From Fuerstiella sp. (GTDB lineage Bacteria; Planctomycetota; Planctomycetia; Planctomycetales; Planctomycetaceae): a stretch of DNA of 64,000 bases. Every line of letters starts with the position of its first letter. The stretch's first letter is position 1. The stretch spans positions 70,008 through 134,007 of the forward strand of contig JALHMY010000001.1 in NCBI GenBank assembly GCA_022843805.1, in the 5' to 3' direction. The position numbers and the translations under genes were made by a program. Positions 52,986 to 63,540 of the stretch are shown here, piece after piece. The notes beneath the pieces were generated by a model, which was given only the letters and a program-made list of their open reading frames with translations, was not told the origin of the DNA and searched no databases.

Positions 52986-53888
52986 TCAGCCACCCATCAT
53001 TTCGATCGAATCTCGTTCCGCTGCCCTCATGATTTCCACGGCCATATCATTTAAACGTCCGGCCGCATTTCTGACTCCACAACTGTCCAGGAGAAAGATC
53101 GCCGCGTTCTCACGCACGTCATATTGTCTGGTTGAACCGGTTCGGTGAAGATGATTGGCCATGTGGTCACAGGCAGAGATCAGTGCTACAAGTCGGCGGT
53201 AACTAAGGGATTGTCCCGGATCGTGATGAAACCTGATCACATCAATCAGTTCGGCCGGGAGTTTCTGACGGACACCAAACCATGCTCCCAGTTCACAATG
53301 ATTCGTTTTAATCGCCTGTTCTTCCAGAATCAGAAGGTCAGGACCTTCCATGAAATCCAGCGGATCGATTCGGGAAAAAGTCTCTGGTACGCTCACAGCG
53401 AAAAGTGTTCGACCCAGATCATGAATGAGTCCCGCTGAAAACTCTTCTCCCTGAAAACCCGCCCCGACCGCTCGATTCACATTTACGGCAAGCATGGCCG
53501 TCAGAAAACCGTGCCGCCAGAGCGCCTCCCGCACCCATTCTTCCTGAAGAGAAATCTTCTTCATCAGTGACGCCATACTGGTCGACAAAATCAGGTTGCG
53601 ACACTGTCGAAATCCAAGCCTGACAACGGACTGATGAAGATTGGAAATAGGTCTTCCCGGCGAGAACATCACTGAATTCGCCATGGTCAGGATATCGGAT
53701 GCCAGTTTCACATCTCGCTCCACGACCGCAGTGAACTCCGAGATCGCACAGTCCGGATCCCTTGCTATTTCCAGTGCATGAATCGCTATGGCCGGCAACA
53801 TCTGCAGATCCTTCGTTCGCTGCCGAAACAACGCCTCCAGTTCTGCCGGTATGCCCGGTTCTGTCAGTGCAACAGCACTCATGGCCAT
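52986..53888 (-). CDS. HDOD-domain protein
   Basis: A 300-residue soluble protein with a single HDOD domain: LPAIAIHALEIARDPDCAI, with KLASDILTMANSVMF and ISNLHQSVVRLG typical of the fold, then HGFLTAMLAVNVN and GLIHDLGRTLF. ATG 53882 is a close alternative. HDOD proteins are related to HD phosphohydrolases but generally lack the full catalytic set; they serve as signalling adaptors near chemotaxis and c-di-GMP genes. It lies 28 bp after a cheY gene and before cheB. Confidence 0.88.
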   Translation of the reverse strand: MAMSAVALTEPGIPAELEALFRQRTKDLQMLPAIAIHALEIARDPDCAISEFTAVVERDVKLASDILTMANSVMFSPGRPISNLHQSVVRLGFRQCRNLILSTSMASLMKKISLQEEWVREALWRHGFLTAMLAVNVNRAVGAGFQGEEFSAGLIHDLGRTLFAVSVPETFSRIDPLDFMEGPDLLILEEQAIKTNHCELGAWFGVRQKLPAELIDVIRFHHDPGQSLSYRRLVALISACDHMANHLHRTGSTRQYDVRENAAIFLLDSCGVRNAAGRLNDMAVEIMRAAERDSIEMMGG

Positions 53889-53916
53889 AACCTCCTCATG
53901 ACAACTGCTGTTATGC

Positions 53917-54300
53917 TCAGTCAGCGTAGCCAGTTGCCGCTACCCCGATCAGCTTAAGCTTGTCGATCAGGATATCGGCGGTAAACGGCTTCATTACGAA
54001 CTCATCCACACCCGCCATCAGGGCACGCGCCATCTGAGCAGGTTCAGTTTCCGTGGTCACCATCACCATCTTCATTTCTCTCCACGAATCATCAGCACGA
54101 ACGGCCTTTACAAACTCAAGGCCGTTCATCACAGGCATATTCCAGTCAACAAGCGTCACTTCCACATGTCCAGCCTGATGCAGGCAGGTCAGCCCTTCCT
54201 GACCGTTACCGGCTTCGAGGATCTCGAATCCAAGGGGCTCGACAATGTTGCGAAGAATCCGGCGCATCGCTCGGGAGTCGTCTATGATGAGGGCGTACAT
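53917..54300 (-). CDS. cheY: CheY-like response regulator
   Basis: A 127-residue receiver domain: D7, D8, phospho-acceptor D52 in LVDWNMP, T82 in VMVTTET and K104 in VMKPF. It shares the DWNMP context with the other CheY of this locus but differs elsewhere. It follows the MCP at 54495 by 194 bp and precedes the HDOD gene by 28 bp. Two CheYs under one CheA suggest either two outputs or a phosphate sink. Confidence 0.93.
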   Translation of the reverse strand: MYALIIDDSRAMRRILRNIVEPLGFEILEAGNGQEGLTCLHQAGHVEVTLVDWNMPVMNGLEFVKAVRADDSWREMKMVMVTTETEPAQMARALMAGVDEFVMKPFTADILIDKLKLIGVAATGYAD

Positions 54301-54494
54301 GGGCGTTCCTTATTCAGTTTTCCGAACGGTTACGATTATTTTTTCCGGAATCATCTGATGATCAAAAGCAACAGCGATGGTTTTCTTATTCACGCTGTTA
54401 CAACCGCTCTGTCATACTTAGCTCACGGCAATTCACCGCGCTTTCCGGAAACCTGTTTGTTGCTCAGATTTCCTTCACTCGTCGTCAATCGGCA

Positions 54495-56078
54495 TCAGTC
54501 TATCCGGACATAATCCGCAAGTGACGCATTCGACTTCGAAGACCTCACGCCAGCGATTGATGGTCTGTTCTCCGGCTGGCGATAGCGGCTGCCAGGTTTT
54601 GGCGCTGTTGGTTCATAAACCATACCCACCAGTTCCATCAGCTGCTGAGCGACATCTTCAATATCGCTGGCCGCCCTGAGTGTGTTCTCGGTTCCCTGAG
54701 ATGTTGACTGAGCGGCTTCGGCAACCAGTGAAATGTTGCGGGCAATTTCACCACTGCCTGCTGCCACTTCTGAGATGTTCCGGCTGATCTCACCTGTCAT
54801 CGCTGACTGCTCTTCCACTGCACTCGCGATCGCATTCTGGCTCTCATTGATCTGACGAATAATACCCGTCACCTGACTGATCGCCTGAACGGCCTGCTGA
54901 GTATCATCCTGGATCATCGCGATCTTGCGGATGATGTCTTCCGTCGCTTCGCTCGTCTGTTTCGCCAGCTCCTTCACTTCGTTCGCAACAACCGCAAAAC
55001 CCTTGCCCGCTTCACCGGCACGAGCGGCTTCGATCGTCGCGTTCAGCGCCAGAAGATTGGTCTGCTCCGCGATCGAATTGATCACCTTGATCACATTGCC
55101 AATCTCCGCACTGCTTTCACCAAGCTTTGTTATCGTTCCATTGGTGCGATTGGCAGCAGCAACTGCTTCACTCGCCACCGAAGCTGCGCGAGATGTGTTG
55201 CCGGAGATCTCTTTAATACTGCTGTTGAATTCTTCCACGGCGGTGGCAAGGGCCTGTGCATTCGTACTGACCTGTTCGGCCGCTCCGCTTGCCAGTGTTG
55301 CCTGGTGTGTTGTCTCCTGGGCGTTCTGACGCATCTCTTCGCCGACCGCAATCAGCTGTTCCTGAGCCGTGAACCGGAGTGATTCAGCTGATCCACCCAG
55401 AGATCGCGAAATTCCACGGGTAATCATCCATCCGCAGAACGCACCTCCGAAAATCAGTACGCCAGCCAGTGCTATCCAGATGCGATTCCGGTCTGCCACG
55501 ATTGTGCTGATCTGAGATTCCGAATCGGCCGCATATTTTACAGCGATTTGAACGAGACTGTCGATGACCGTTCGGTGTGCCAGATAATGAGACTTCACCT
55601 CACCACGCACGACCGCTTTTGCTGCCACCACATCGCCGGCAAGGCAGGCCGGTATCAGGCCTGATCTGACGATTTCGTAAAAACGCTGAGCTGGTTCGCG
55701 GGATTTCTCCAGCATCAGCGGACGCATCTCCTCATGATGCAGTTCCTCCTGCCAGTAGTTCTGTCGATCCTGATACTCCTTTTCCAGCTGTTTCAGTTTG
55801 TCGATGTGCTGGGCAAGTTCTTCCCTGTCACCTCGCTCTGTGTCGTCAACCAGCTGCAGAGCAGTCAGGTAAGATTCCACGATATACTCAGGAGGTGGCA
55901 GGATGTCGGCGACGACATCTTTACCCATAACAACCTGCTTGTAATAAGGACCATGCACTTTCGCCAGTTCCAGTGTCCACCACGCCCAGCCTGTGTTGAT
56001 CAGCTGCGCGACCACTGCGAGGACAATCAGGAACATTATTCTGGAAATGATGGATGTTTTATTCAGAATTGAACTCAC
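54495..56078 (-). CDS. Methyl-accepting chemotaxis protein
   Basis: A 527-residue MCP from GTG 56078. It has two membrane helices ([18 protein letters not shown] and [19 protein letters not shown]) around a periplasmic helical sensor of about 160 residues that starts [17 protein letters not shown]. No clear HAMP domain follows. The signalling domain has the hairpin tip [19 protein letters not shown]. No C-terminal CheR-tether pentapeptide is seen. Nearly all of its signalling segment matches the adjacent MCP (56276-57853) at DNA level, offset by 1772 bp. Confidence 0.94.
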   Translation of the reverse strand: MSSILNKTSIISRIMFLIVLAVVAQLINTGWAWWTLELAKVHGPYYKQVVMGKDVVADILPPPEYIVESYLTALQLVDDTERGDREELAQHIDKLKQLEKEYQDRQNYWQEELHHEEMRPLMLEKSREPAQRFYEIVRSGLIPACLAGDVVAAKAVVRGEVKSHYLAHRTVIDSLVQIAVKYAADSESQISTIVADRNRIWIALAGVLIFGGAFCGWMITRGISRSLGGSAESLRFTAQEQLIAVGEEMRQNAQETTHQATLASGAAEQVSTNAQALATAVEEFNSSIKEISGNTSRAASVASEAVAAANRTNGTITKLGESSAEIGNVIKVINSIAEQTNLLALNATIEAARAGEAGKGFAVVANEVKELAKQTSEATEDIIRKIAMIQDDTQQAVQAISQVTGIIRQINESQNAIASAVEEQSAMTGEISRNISEVAAGSGEIARNISLVAEAAQSTSQGTENTLRAASDIEDVAQQLMELVGMVYEPTAPKPGSRYRQPENRPSIAGVRSSKSNASLADYVRID

Positions 56079-56198
56079 GGTTGCTGACCTGTTTTTACAA
56101 AAGTCTGTCGAAGTAATCTGAGATTGATGTTGCCCGGCTGACGAGTGTTACTGCACGGAATAAAGTGTTTTGAGGATCCCGGAGTCAGAGCGATCAGG

Positions 56199-56229
56199 AA
56201 GCCCGGCTTTTTCTTTAAAAACCGGGCTT
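56199..56229 (-). terminator. Hairpin between two MCP genes
   Basis: Arms 56199-56206 and 56222-56229 (AAGCCCGG with CCGGGCTT), extended by a T-run pairing with an A-run inside the loop. It lies 47 bp downstream of the stop of the MCP at 56276-57853. No T-run follows the stem on the minus strand, so it may attenuate transcription into the next MCP or only stabilise the mRNA end. Confidence 0.5.
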
Positions 56230-56275
56230 CTGACCGGACTGATTCTGCGGAGAATATTTGGTCAGCGTGTGACCT

Positions 56276-57853
56276 TTAACGGTCACCGTGCCTTCCATAC
56301 GGTTTAGCGCCTCCGCGTGATCCGTTCGATGGCTGAGTCTTCGATGCGGACTGGTACGGGCTTTCAGACCTGCCGGAAATTTCGCGGCGAACGTCGCCTA
56401 CCAGCTGAAGCAGATCTTCAGCGGTCGCTTCAATATCGCCGGCGGCCCTGAGCGTGTTCTCGGTTCCCTGAGATGTTGACTGAGCGGCTTCGGCAACCAG
56501 AGAAATGTTACGGGCAATTTCACCACTGCCTGCTGCCACTTCTGAGATGTTCCGGCTGATCTCACCTGTCATCGCTGACTGCTCTTCCACAGCACTCGCG
56601 ATCGCATTCTGGCTCTCATTAATCTGACGAATAATACCCGTCACCTGACTGATCGCCTGAACTGCCTGCTGAGTATCATCCTGGATCATCGCGATCTTGC
56701 GGATGATGTCTTCCGTCGCTTCGCTCGTCTGTTTCGCCAGCTCCTTCACTTCGTTCGCAACAACCGCGAAACCCTTACCCGCTTCACCAGCACGAGCGGC
56801 TTCGATCGTCGCGTTCAGCGCCAGAAGATTGGTCTGCTCCGCGATCGAATTGATCACCTTGATCACATTGCCAATCTCCGCACTGCTTTCACCAAGCTTC
56901 GTCACTGTTCCGTTGGTGCGATTGGCAGCAGCAACTGCTTCACTGGCCACTGTGGCTGCGTGAGATGTGTTGCCGGAGATCTCCTTAATACTGCTGTTGA
57001 ATTCTTCCACGGCGGTGGCAAGGGCCTGTGCATTCGTACTGACCTGTTCGGCCGCTCCGCTCGCCAGTGTCGCCTGGTGTGTTGTCTCCTGGGCGTTCTG
57101 ACGCATCTGCTCACTGACAGCACACAGTTCGTTACGAGCCAGCTGACGCAGGGCTTCCGCTGACTTGCGAAGTGTGGACGTAGTCATTTTGACCGTGTAC
57201 CAGCCAAAGCCTACGCCAAACAAAACCATTGCACCCGTCAGCCCCACAGACCACATGTTTCTCTTACCGATAACGTCAATGACTTCTGCTTCGGTCGCTG
57301 CATTCTGTTTTGTCAGCAGTTCGACAGCCTTCTCGATGGCATCATGGTGCTTCCCATACGCGTCACGAAGTACACCGGTGGACAGGGCATTGGCAAGTTC
57401 ACCTTTGGCTTCCCGGCAGAGCGGTATGAACTGTTCATCGCGGATACGAAAAAACTCGTTAGCTGCCTGACCGGATTCCGTCAGCAGCTGCTGTTTGAGA
57501 GCGCCATCCGGCAGTTTTTCCTGCCAGAACTCCACTCGCTCTTCATACTGTTTCTTCAGCACCTGAGCCTCTTCAGCAAGCGAGCGAATGTGGTCGGCAG
57601 TACTGCCATCCGTTGCCTCGGCGGCATGGGCAAGGTCCAGGACGTTGAGATAACTTTCAATGATATAAACAGGCGGCGGAAGAATGTCGGCAAGGAGATC
57701 CTTTCCAGTGGCGATTTGTTCGTAATAGGGACCATGCACTTTTGCAAGGTTCAGAGTATTGTTCGACCACCAGCCGTACGCCATAATCCCGACCGTGAAA
57801 ACGCCGATCAGAAAATATAAGCGGGCTGGTACGGTGACACGACGAGACGACAT
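56276..57853 (-). CDS. Methyl-accepting chemotaxis protein, near-duplicate signalling domain
   Basis: A 525-residue MCP with two membrane helices ([19 protein letters not shown] and [19 protein letters not shown]) around a helical sensor whose beginning, [20 protein letters not shown], resembles that of the neighbouring MCP. Sensor sequences otherwise differ. The signalling domain includes [19 protein letters not shown] and [20 protein letters not shown], identical to the neighbour. The 664-bp segment 56445-57108 corresponds to 54673-55336 with few changes. A tandem duplication followed by gene conversion is likely. It may sense a different ligand through the same CheA. Confidence 0.94.
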   Translation of the reverse strand: MSSRRVTVPARLYFLIGVFTVGIMAYGWWSNNTLNLAKVHGPYYEQIATGKDLLADILPPPVYIIESYLNVLDLAHAAEATDGSTADHIRSLAEEAQVLKKQYEERVEFWQEKLPDGALKQQLLTESGQAANEFFRIRDEQFIPLCREAKGELANALSTGVLRDAYGKHHDAIEKAVELLTKQNAATEAEVIDVIGKRNMWSVGLTGAMVLFGVGFGWYTVKMTTSTLRKSAEALRQLARNELCAVSEQMRQNAQETTHQATLASGAAEQVSTNAQALATAVEEFNSSIKEISGNTSHAATVASEAVAAANRTNGTVTKLGESSAEIGNVIKVINSIAEQTNLLALNATIEAARAGEAGKGFAVVANEVKELAKQTSEATEDIIRKIAMIQDDTQQAVQAISQVTGIIRQINESQNAIASAVEEQSAMTGEISRNISEVAAGSGEIARNISLVAEAAQSTSQGTENTLRAAGDIEATAEDLLQLVGDVRREISGRSESPYQSASKTQPSNGSRGGAKPYGRHGDR

Positions 57854-58031
57854 TCTGCAAACTCCATAGGTTGTTGGGGAAAACGAGGTTCAGGGAACAA
57901 TCCTGTTTTGACAGATGTTTCTGTCACGCGACAGACGGCCCCTGACTGAACTCACCAGTAGTTTTGTTTAAGTGGGATCTTCAATTTTTCTTACACGATG
58001 ACTCTGCGAATGACAGCTGATCACTGACGGA

Positions 58032-59396
58032 TCAGCACATTGAATGACCACTTTGAAGGCGATCACTCAGTCTTCTGCTGGATTCCAGAACCTGATGAAT
58101 GGTGCGACCGATCTCTTCCGTTGCATTCTTCTGCTGAAGCACGGCACCTGAGATCGCGCCCTGAGAATCATCAATATGAGCAATGACCAGTCGAACATTC
58201 TCGAGGTCTTCCAGAAGTTGTCCTGAAGCACTCTGAATGGCTGAAACTTTTTGTGTGATTGTGGATGTTGCCCTGGATGTTTCTCTGGCAAGCTCCTTGA
58301 CTTCGCCGGCGACAACGGCGAATCCCTTGCCGGATTCACCAGCACGGGCCGCTTCTATCGTGGCATTCAGTGCCAGCAGATTTGTCTGTTCCGCGATTCC
58401 TTCGATCAGTTTGACGATGTTGCCAATCTCTTCGCTGTTTTGATGAAGAGCGGCTCCTTTCTCGTTTGTTGTTTCCACTCGCTGAACGACTTCTCTGGCC
58501 AGGCCGGAAGCGGATGCGGCTCCGCCGGAGATGTCATTAATGTTTGCTGACAACTGCTCGATGGCACTCGCTATGTTGGCGGTGTTGTTTGACACTTCCA
58601 CTGCTACTTCCTGCCCTATCTGAGCCGCCTGTGAACGAATGTCGTATCGCACAGTTGCCAGAACGATTAAAGAGAGCAGACTGCAGACCATCAGGCTGAC
58701 GAATACAAAAAGCCCGCTTTTCACCAGAGTGGCGTGAGCCAGCTGGTCGGCGGTATCAAGAGACTGCACGATTTCAAATGCACCATACAAATCACCCTCT
58801 GACAGATTCTCCATCTGATGATCGGTGATATCACGGCCGTCCGAATTTCCCCATACCGTTTCCGATGTTTCCGGATTGCCATGGCACATGAGACAGGATT
58901 TCCCCAGATGTACCGGACGGAAGTAGTGAATTGAATTGGTTGCTTCATCCAGTTTCATAACTTCCGGGGATCCTGTATTCCTGAATTCCTGCAGCACGGC
59001 TGACTGAAGCTCATCTGCCCTGTGATTCGGGTTTCGAGCATTGATGGCTGATACTCGAAACTCGTACCCGGCTTCAGCAGCCGTGTGAGTGATCGAATGC
59101 ATCGAGACTACGATTGGTACTGTGGAAAAAAGCTTGTCCTGTTCACCGGCCGCCGCCCATTTCTTCAGCTGCTCCCGGTCAAAGATTCCCTGTGTCCACT
59201 GCTGCTCGGCATTTGCCCGAACGGATTCTGCCGTCAGGCAGATGGCTCGGGCCTTATCCAGACAAGCCGCTATGGCTGATTCACGAGTGTTCTGATAGTT
59301 GTTTCGAGTCAGTACAAAAATGATGACCGCCGGGATCACCGTCCCCACGACCAGTAGTCGAACAGCCTGAGGCACTCTTCGAAGTAGCCTGAACAT
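58032..59396 (-). CDS. Methyl-accepting protein with c-type heme (Tll0287-like/DUF3365) sensor
   Basis: A 454-residue MCP from ATG 59396 (AGGA upstream; the open frame reaches 59429). One membrane helix (VRLLVVGTVIPAVIIFVLT) is followed by a periplasmic domain of DUF3365/Tll0287 type containing SCLMCHGNPE: C168, C171 and H172 form a CxxCH heme c motif (nucleotides 58881-58895). A second helix (GLFVFVSLMVCSLLSLIVLA) leads to the signalling domain, with [19 protein letters not shown]. Heme would sense redox state or a gas. Cytochrome c maturation genes are not in this window, but are required. Confidence 0.9.
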   Translation of the reverse strand: MFRLLRRVPQAVRLLVVGTVIPAVIIFVLTRNNYQNTRESAIAACLDKARAICLTAESVRANAEQQWTQGIFDREQLKKWAAAGEQDKLFSTVPIVVSMHSITHTAAEAGYEFRVSAINARNPNHRADELQSAVLQEFRNTGSPEVMKLDEATNSIHYFRPVHLGKSCLMCHGNPETSETVWGNSDGRDITDHQMENLSEGDLYGAFEIVQSLDTADQLAHATLVKSGLFVFVSLMVCSLLSLIVLATVRYDIRSQAAQIGQEVAVEVSNNTANIASAIEQLSANINDISGGAASASGLAREVVQRVETTNEKGAALHQNSEEIGNIVKLIEGIAEQTNLLALNATIEAARAGESGKGFAVVAGEVKELARETSRATSTITQKVSAIQSASGQLLEDLENVRLVIAHIDDSQGAISGAVLQQKNATEEIGRTIHQVLESSRRLSDRLQSGHSMC

Positions 59397-59485
59397 TTTC
59401 CTGCTCCGTCGGACAACGCCGATAAACAATATAAGGACAAGTTTGCGCTTTCAGCTTTGCACGGTTGCTCGGCTGTTTGTTGTTC

Positions 59486-60529
59486 TTAGCTGCCGGACAG
59501 GGTGAATGATCGAATACGTGTTTTTCTGAGAATCGGTTTTCCTGTTGTGGTAGTCAATTGCTGGTTAAATGACTGAACTGATCTGACAGCTGGCTGACCA
59601 GCGGAGTTATCCGTTCGAATTCCTGTTGTGAGATTACGGGCTTCATCTGCCAGCGTCTGAGCCTGACAGGCGAGCTGAGCGACGATGGATCGCTGCTCTT
59701 CGACGGCCGAAGCGATTGTTCCCTGTGAATCATGTGTCTGACTGATCTGATTGCGCACGTTTCTGGTCGACTGAATGGTGTCGTGCGAAGACTGCTGAAT
59801 ACAGCGCACTCGCTTGATAACATTATCTGCGGTGGTGTGAGTTACATTAGCCAGCTGTTTTACTTCGTTGGCTACAACGGAGAATCCCTTGCCGGCTTCT
59901 CCGGCTCGCGCCGATTCGATTGTGGCATTCAGTGCCAGAAGATTTGTCTGTTCTGAAATCGAAGTAATTTCTGCGATCAGCAGGGACACAGATTCCGTGT
60001 GTTCATTCAGTGATTCCACGATTCGGCCTGACTGTTCGGCTGACTGCATGGCGCTGCTGAGTGAAGCGACTGCGACTCCTGAACATCGGGCAATCTCGTC
60101 GATGCTCAGCGATGTCTGGCGCGTTGCTTCGGCCAGCTCTTCAGAATAACCCACGATACGGGATGTGATCGTATCTGTAAGCTTTTGAAGCTGATCACTG
60201 CTCTTCGATACTCGGCGCTGGACAAGTCCAACAAATATGCCGGTCACAGTCGTTGCCATCAGAAACAGAAAGCCAGGGATCTGCAATCGTTCACTGAACG
60301 ATGCCGAAGTCTCTGAAGTACGGGGTTCAGAAGCGGGTATGGAAGTACGCCCGGATACTGTCTGACTATTCTCCGGTCGTTCCGACGGACGGTCTGAGAG
60401 TGCCGGCAATGCTGTTTCACTTCGAGCATACCAGACCCCGGTCAGCAGCGAGGAGCCGTAGAGCAGGGTGATGAGCAGCATCAGGGAGATGGCACTGATA
60501 CCGGAGAATGGGTTTTGCCGGGGGGTCAT
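59486..60529 (-). CDS. Short MCP with reduced periplasmic region
   Basis: A 347-residue MCP-like protein. Two membrane helices ([20 protein letters not shown] and [17 protein letters not shown]) enclose only about 60 residues rich in Ser, Thr, Pro and Glu, too little for a sensor domain. The signalling hairpin [19 protein letters not shown] is present with Ser for Ala. It may act as an accessory signalling protein or respond to membrane state or an interacting partner. It lies 81 bp behind cheW. Confidence 0.85.
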   Translation of the reverse strand: MTPRQNPFSGISAISLMLLITLLYGSSLLTGVWYARSETALPALSDRPSERPENSQTVSGRTSIPASEPRTSETSASFSERLQIPGFLFLMATTVTGIFVGLVQRRVSKSSDQLQKLTDTITSRIVGYSEELAEATRQTSLSIDEIARCSGVAVASLSSAMQSAEQSGRIVESLNEHTESVSLLIAEITSISEQTNLLALNATIESARAGEAGKGFSVVANEVKQLANVTHTTADNVIKRVRCIQQSSHDTIQSTRNVRNQISQTHDSQGTIASAVEEQRSIVAQLACQAQTLADEARNLTTGIRTDNSAGQPAVRSVQSFNQQLTTTTGKPILRKTRIRSFTLSGS

Positions 60530-60610
60530 CAGAGTACTTTCTCAACAGTATCGGACTTCAACAGTGGTTGCATGCTGGCATCAGAACGTGACGATTAACG
60601 GCCTCAGAAA

Positions 60611-61042
60611 TCAGGAGGCAAGCTTCATTGCTGAGTCGAGGTTCAATACCAGCAGGAGTCGTCCATCGAGTTTGAATGAGCCGCAGATCAGCTCACGGGG
60701 AATACCCTGCAACGTCTCGGGTGGTGGTTCAAACTGATCGTTGTCAACGACCAGAACATCACCGATCTCATTGACAAGAAGACTCACGGGACCATCCGAG
60801 GTTCGAATGACCACGTTCATCAGCTTGTCTGTGGACTCCTGAGTCGCGAGATTCAGTCGACGACGCAGATCCAGCGCCGTTACAATCTGACCCCGCAGGT
60901 TCATAAGGCCGCGAACAACATCGGAAGCACCTGGTATTCTTGTCATTCGCTGAGCGCGAATCACTTCCTGAACGCGGTGCACTTCCACTCCCAGATAGAG
61001 TGGCCCCACACGAAATGTGCAATAGGAACTTTGAGCGGCCAT
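60611..61042 (-). CDS. cheW: Chemotaxis coupling protein CheW
   Basis: A 143-residue CheW-domain protein linking MCPs to CheA. Family features are TFRVGPLYLGVEVHRVQEVI, PGASDVVRGLMNLRGQIVTALDL (broken by a family-typical turn), PVSLLVNEIGDVL and CGSFKLDGRLLLVLNLD. It lies between cheA (116 bp upstream on the minus strand) and the first MCP gene (81 bp downstream). Confidence 0.94.
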   Translation of the reverse strand: MAAQSSYCTFRVGPLYLGVEVHRVQEVIRAQRMTRIPGASDVVRGLMNLRGQIVTALDLRRRLNLATQESTDKLMNVVIRTSDGPVSLLVNEIGDVLVVDNDQFEPPPETLQGIPRELICGSFKLDGRLLLVLNLDSAMKLAS

Positions 61043-61158
61043 TTGAAGTATCGGTTTTACTGAAGGAATTAAAGATAACCGGCCATCACTTCACGGTATC
61101 TGCGAAACCGACTGAAAGTGATGGCAACACGAACCTGCTGCCAAACCTGTGTCTGTTG

Positions 61159-63540
61159 TCAGGCATTGCGAGCAAGAATGTCCAGGTCGACTATCCGTGT
61201 CACGCGGCCAGCGATAATGCGAGTCTCCTCACTTTGCTGTCCGACGCCTTCATCTGACTGATTCACGATGTCCACAATCCGTCCGACAACAACTCCAACA
61301 TTTCGTTGTCCGTTGTTGTAAACCACCAGGGAAATTGAGCCGCTTTCGTCCGGTTCGACCTGACCAAATTCGCTGATGGAAACCAGCGGCATGATCTGTC
61401 CCCGGTATTGCACGACCTGCGATCGACCTGTCTTCTCGATCGCGTCCAGTCGGATTTCTTCCAGTCGGGATACTGTCGACAGCTGGATTGCTGCTCGTGT
61501 ACCGTCTTTTGGATCCACGATCAGCCACGAATCACCGATTCGCGACTGTTCATTCTTGCCAGCGTTTCCATCAAGGAACTGCCTGCCCGCATGTTCGCTC
61601 AGCACATGTGCCTGCTGAGCGATGCCCATGACATCCAGAATCAGAGAAACTGTCCCATCGCCCATGATTGTGGATCCGGCATAGACCGTGATCCCTTTGA
61701 TATGCTGGCCCAGCGGCTTAACCACGATTTCCTGTGTATCGTTGATCTGGTCAACGACGAGTCCGAACTGCCGATCTTCCGCCTGCAGTACCACCATATT
61801 GACGATATCGGCGGCCCGACGTTCGTCATGAGTTCGACGAGGGCGAAGATTCAGCTCTTCATCCAGATAGACCAGAGGAAGCAGCTGTCCCCTCAGACGA
61901 TAAACCGGTACCGAATGCATCAGTTCGATGTCACGACGAGCCCGTTCAGCCTCCAGACGAACCAGCTCCAGCAAACTCACCTGCGGAATGCAGTAGCGAT
62001 CGCCTGAACATGTCACAACCAGAGCCGGAACTATTGCCAGTGTGAGCGGTATTTTGATCCGAAGTGTTGTTCCCTGACCCATGCTGCTGTGAATGTCCAG
62101 CGTACCACCGATCTTCTCGACGTTGGTTTTCACAACGTCCATTCCGACACCTCGCCCGGAAACGTTGGTCACCTTCTCCGCTGTGGAGAATCCTGGCAGA
62201 AGAATCAGCTGCGTCGCTTCGCGGTCAGACATGGATGTTGCCTGATCGAGTGTTACCAGACCTTTCTCCACCGCCTTGTTGCGCACCCGATCCACATTGA
62301 TGCCGCCGCCGTCATCCGAGATCTCGATGATGACCTGGCCACCTTCATGATACGCTCGCAGCCACAATGTGCCTTCCACCGGCTTACCGGCGGACGCTCT
62401 GACATGCGGTGGTTCAATGCCATGGTCGACGGAGTTTCGGACAATATGGGTGAGCGGATCCTTGATGGCCTCAAGAATGGTTTTGTCCAGTTCCGTTTCC
62501 GCTCCTTCCATCTGCACCTGAACCTGTTTGCCACAGCTGATCGACAGGTCCCGAACAACGCGTGGCAACTTGCTCCAGGCATTGCGGATTGGCTGCATGC
62601 GGGTTTTCATCACGCCCTCCTGCAGCTCTGTGGTTATCAGATTCAATCGCTGTGAAGCGGCCGTCATTCCGGCATCATCAGTGCCCTGACTGAACTGCAG
62701 AATCTGGTTTCTTGCCAGCACCAGCTCACCGACGAGGTTCATGAGCTTGTCGAGCAGATGAACGTCTATGCGAACAGAGGAATCCGAGACTGATGCGTTT
62801 CCACCAGTGGATTCGCCCTGACCACTTTCATTGCTGTTTCGGTTGTTTGAAGAAACAACCGCCCGGGTGACTTTTGGTTCTTCGTCAGCCTCTTCACGCT
62901 GCTCATTTGGCGAAGAATTATCCGACGACGCTGCGACGGCGTCCGCTGGCTCTTTCACCTTCGCCGCTGCTGACTTGTCCTTTGCTGTCACTTTTTTCGG
63001 CGTTTTCGCTCCGGTCGACTTTTTGCCGGGCTTTTTGCCGGATGACGTTTCCCCGCCGTTGCCTGATGACGACGTGCTCTCCAGTGCTTTTACGACTTCT
63101 TCGACAGGTATTTCTGTTGGCTGATTTGCTTTCAATTCGGGTCGGGCTGGTGTTTTTCCGTTTCTCAGATCATCGAGTACGGAGATCAGCTGCTCGTAGG
63201 AAGCGTCACCTTCGGTACCAACTGCCTCGATATGACCTAAGATGGCGCGAACCGCGTCAACCATTGACAATAACCCGCTGGTGATGTCAGCTGTCAGCCG
63301 CAACTCACCGTCACGCAGCTTAACCAGCAGGTTTTCCCCAACATGGGTGACATGTTCCAGAGTGGGAAACGCGAGAAATCCGGACGTTCCCTTAATGGTG
63401 TGGATCGTCCGAAAAATACTGGAAAGCCGACTTCGATCATCTGGTGTCTCTTCCAGGGCCATCAGGTCCCTGTCCAGCTGATCCAGATTCTCGTAACTTT
63501 CGACCAGAAATTCTTTAACGATTTCATCCAGCATTTCCAC
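61159..63540 (-). CDS. cheA: Chemotaxis histidine kinase CheA
   Basis: A 793-residue CheA from GTG 63540 (ATG 63534 is also possible). The HPt domain carries H47 in FRTIHTIKGTSGF. An acidic/Lys-rich linker of about 120 residues (around 130-245) takes the place of the P2 domain. A dimerisation domain (LMNLVGELVLARNQI), the ATPase (THIVRNSVDHGI; ISDDGGGI; GRGVGMDVVK) and two tandem CheW-like domains follow (TCSGDRYCIPQVSLLEL; DSWLIVDPKDGTRAA). The missing P2 and doubled CheW domain are unusual for a standard flagellar CheA. It is the first gene of the chemosensory run. Confidence 0.95.
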   Translation of the reverse strand: MEMLDEIVKEFLVESYENLDQLDRDLMALEETPDDRSRLSSIFRTIHTIKGTSGFLAFPTLEHVTHVGENLLVKLRDGELRLTADITSGLLSMVDAVRAILGHIEAVGTEGDASYEQLISVLDDLRNGKTPARPELKANQPTEIPVEEVVKALESTSSSGNGGETSSGKKPGKKSTGAKTPKKVTAKDKSAAAKVKEPADAVAASSDNSSPNEQREEADEEPKVTRAVVSSNNRNSNESGQGESTGGNASVSDSSVRIDVHLLDKLMNLVGELVLARNQILQFSQGTDDAGMTAASQRLNLITTELQEGVMKTRMQPIRNAWSKLPRVVRDLSISCGKQVQVQMEGAETELDKTILEAIKDPLTHIVRNSVDHGIEPPHVRASAGKPVEGTLWLRAYHEGGQVIIEISDDGGGINVDRVRNKAVEKGLVTLDQATSMSDREATQLILLPGFSTAEKVTNVSGRGVGMDVVKTNVEKIGGTLDIHSSMGQGTTLRIKIPLTLAIVPALVVTCSGDRYCIPQVSLLELVRLEAERARRDIELMHSVPVYRLRGQLLPLVYLDEELNLRPRRTHDERRAADIVNMVVLQAEDRQFGLVVDQINDTQEIVVKPLGQHIKGITVYAGSTIMGDGTVSLILDVMGIAQQAHVLSEHAGRQFLDGNAGKNEQSRIGDSWLIVDPKDGTRAAIQLSTVSRLEEIRLDAIEKTGRSQVVQYRGQIMPLVSISEFGQVEPDESGSISLVVYNNGQRNVGVVVGRIVDIVNQSDEGVGQQSEETRIIAGRVTRIVDLDILARNA

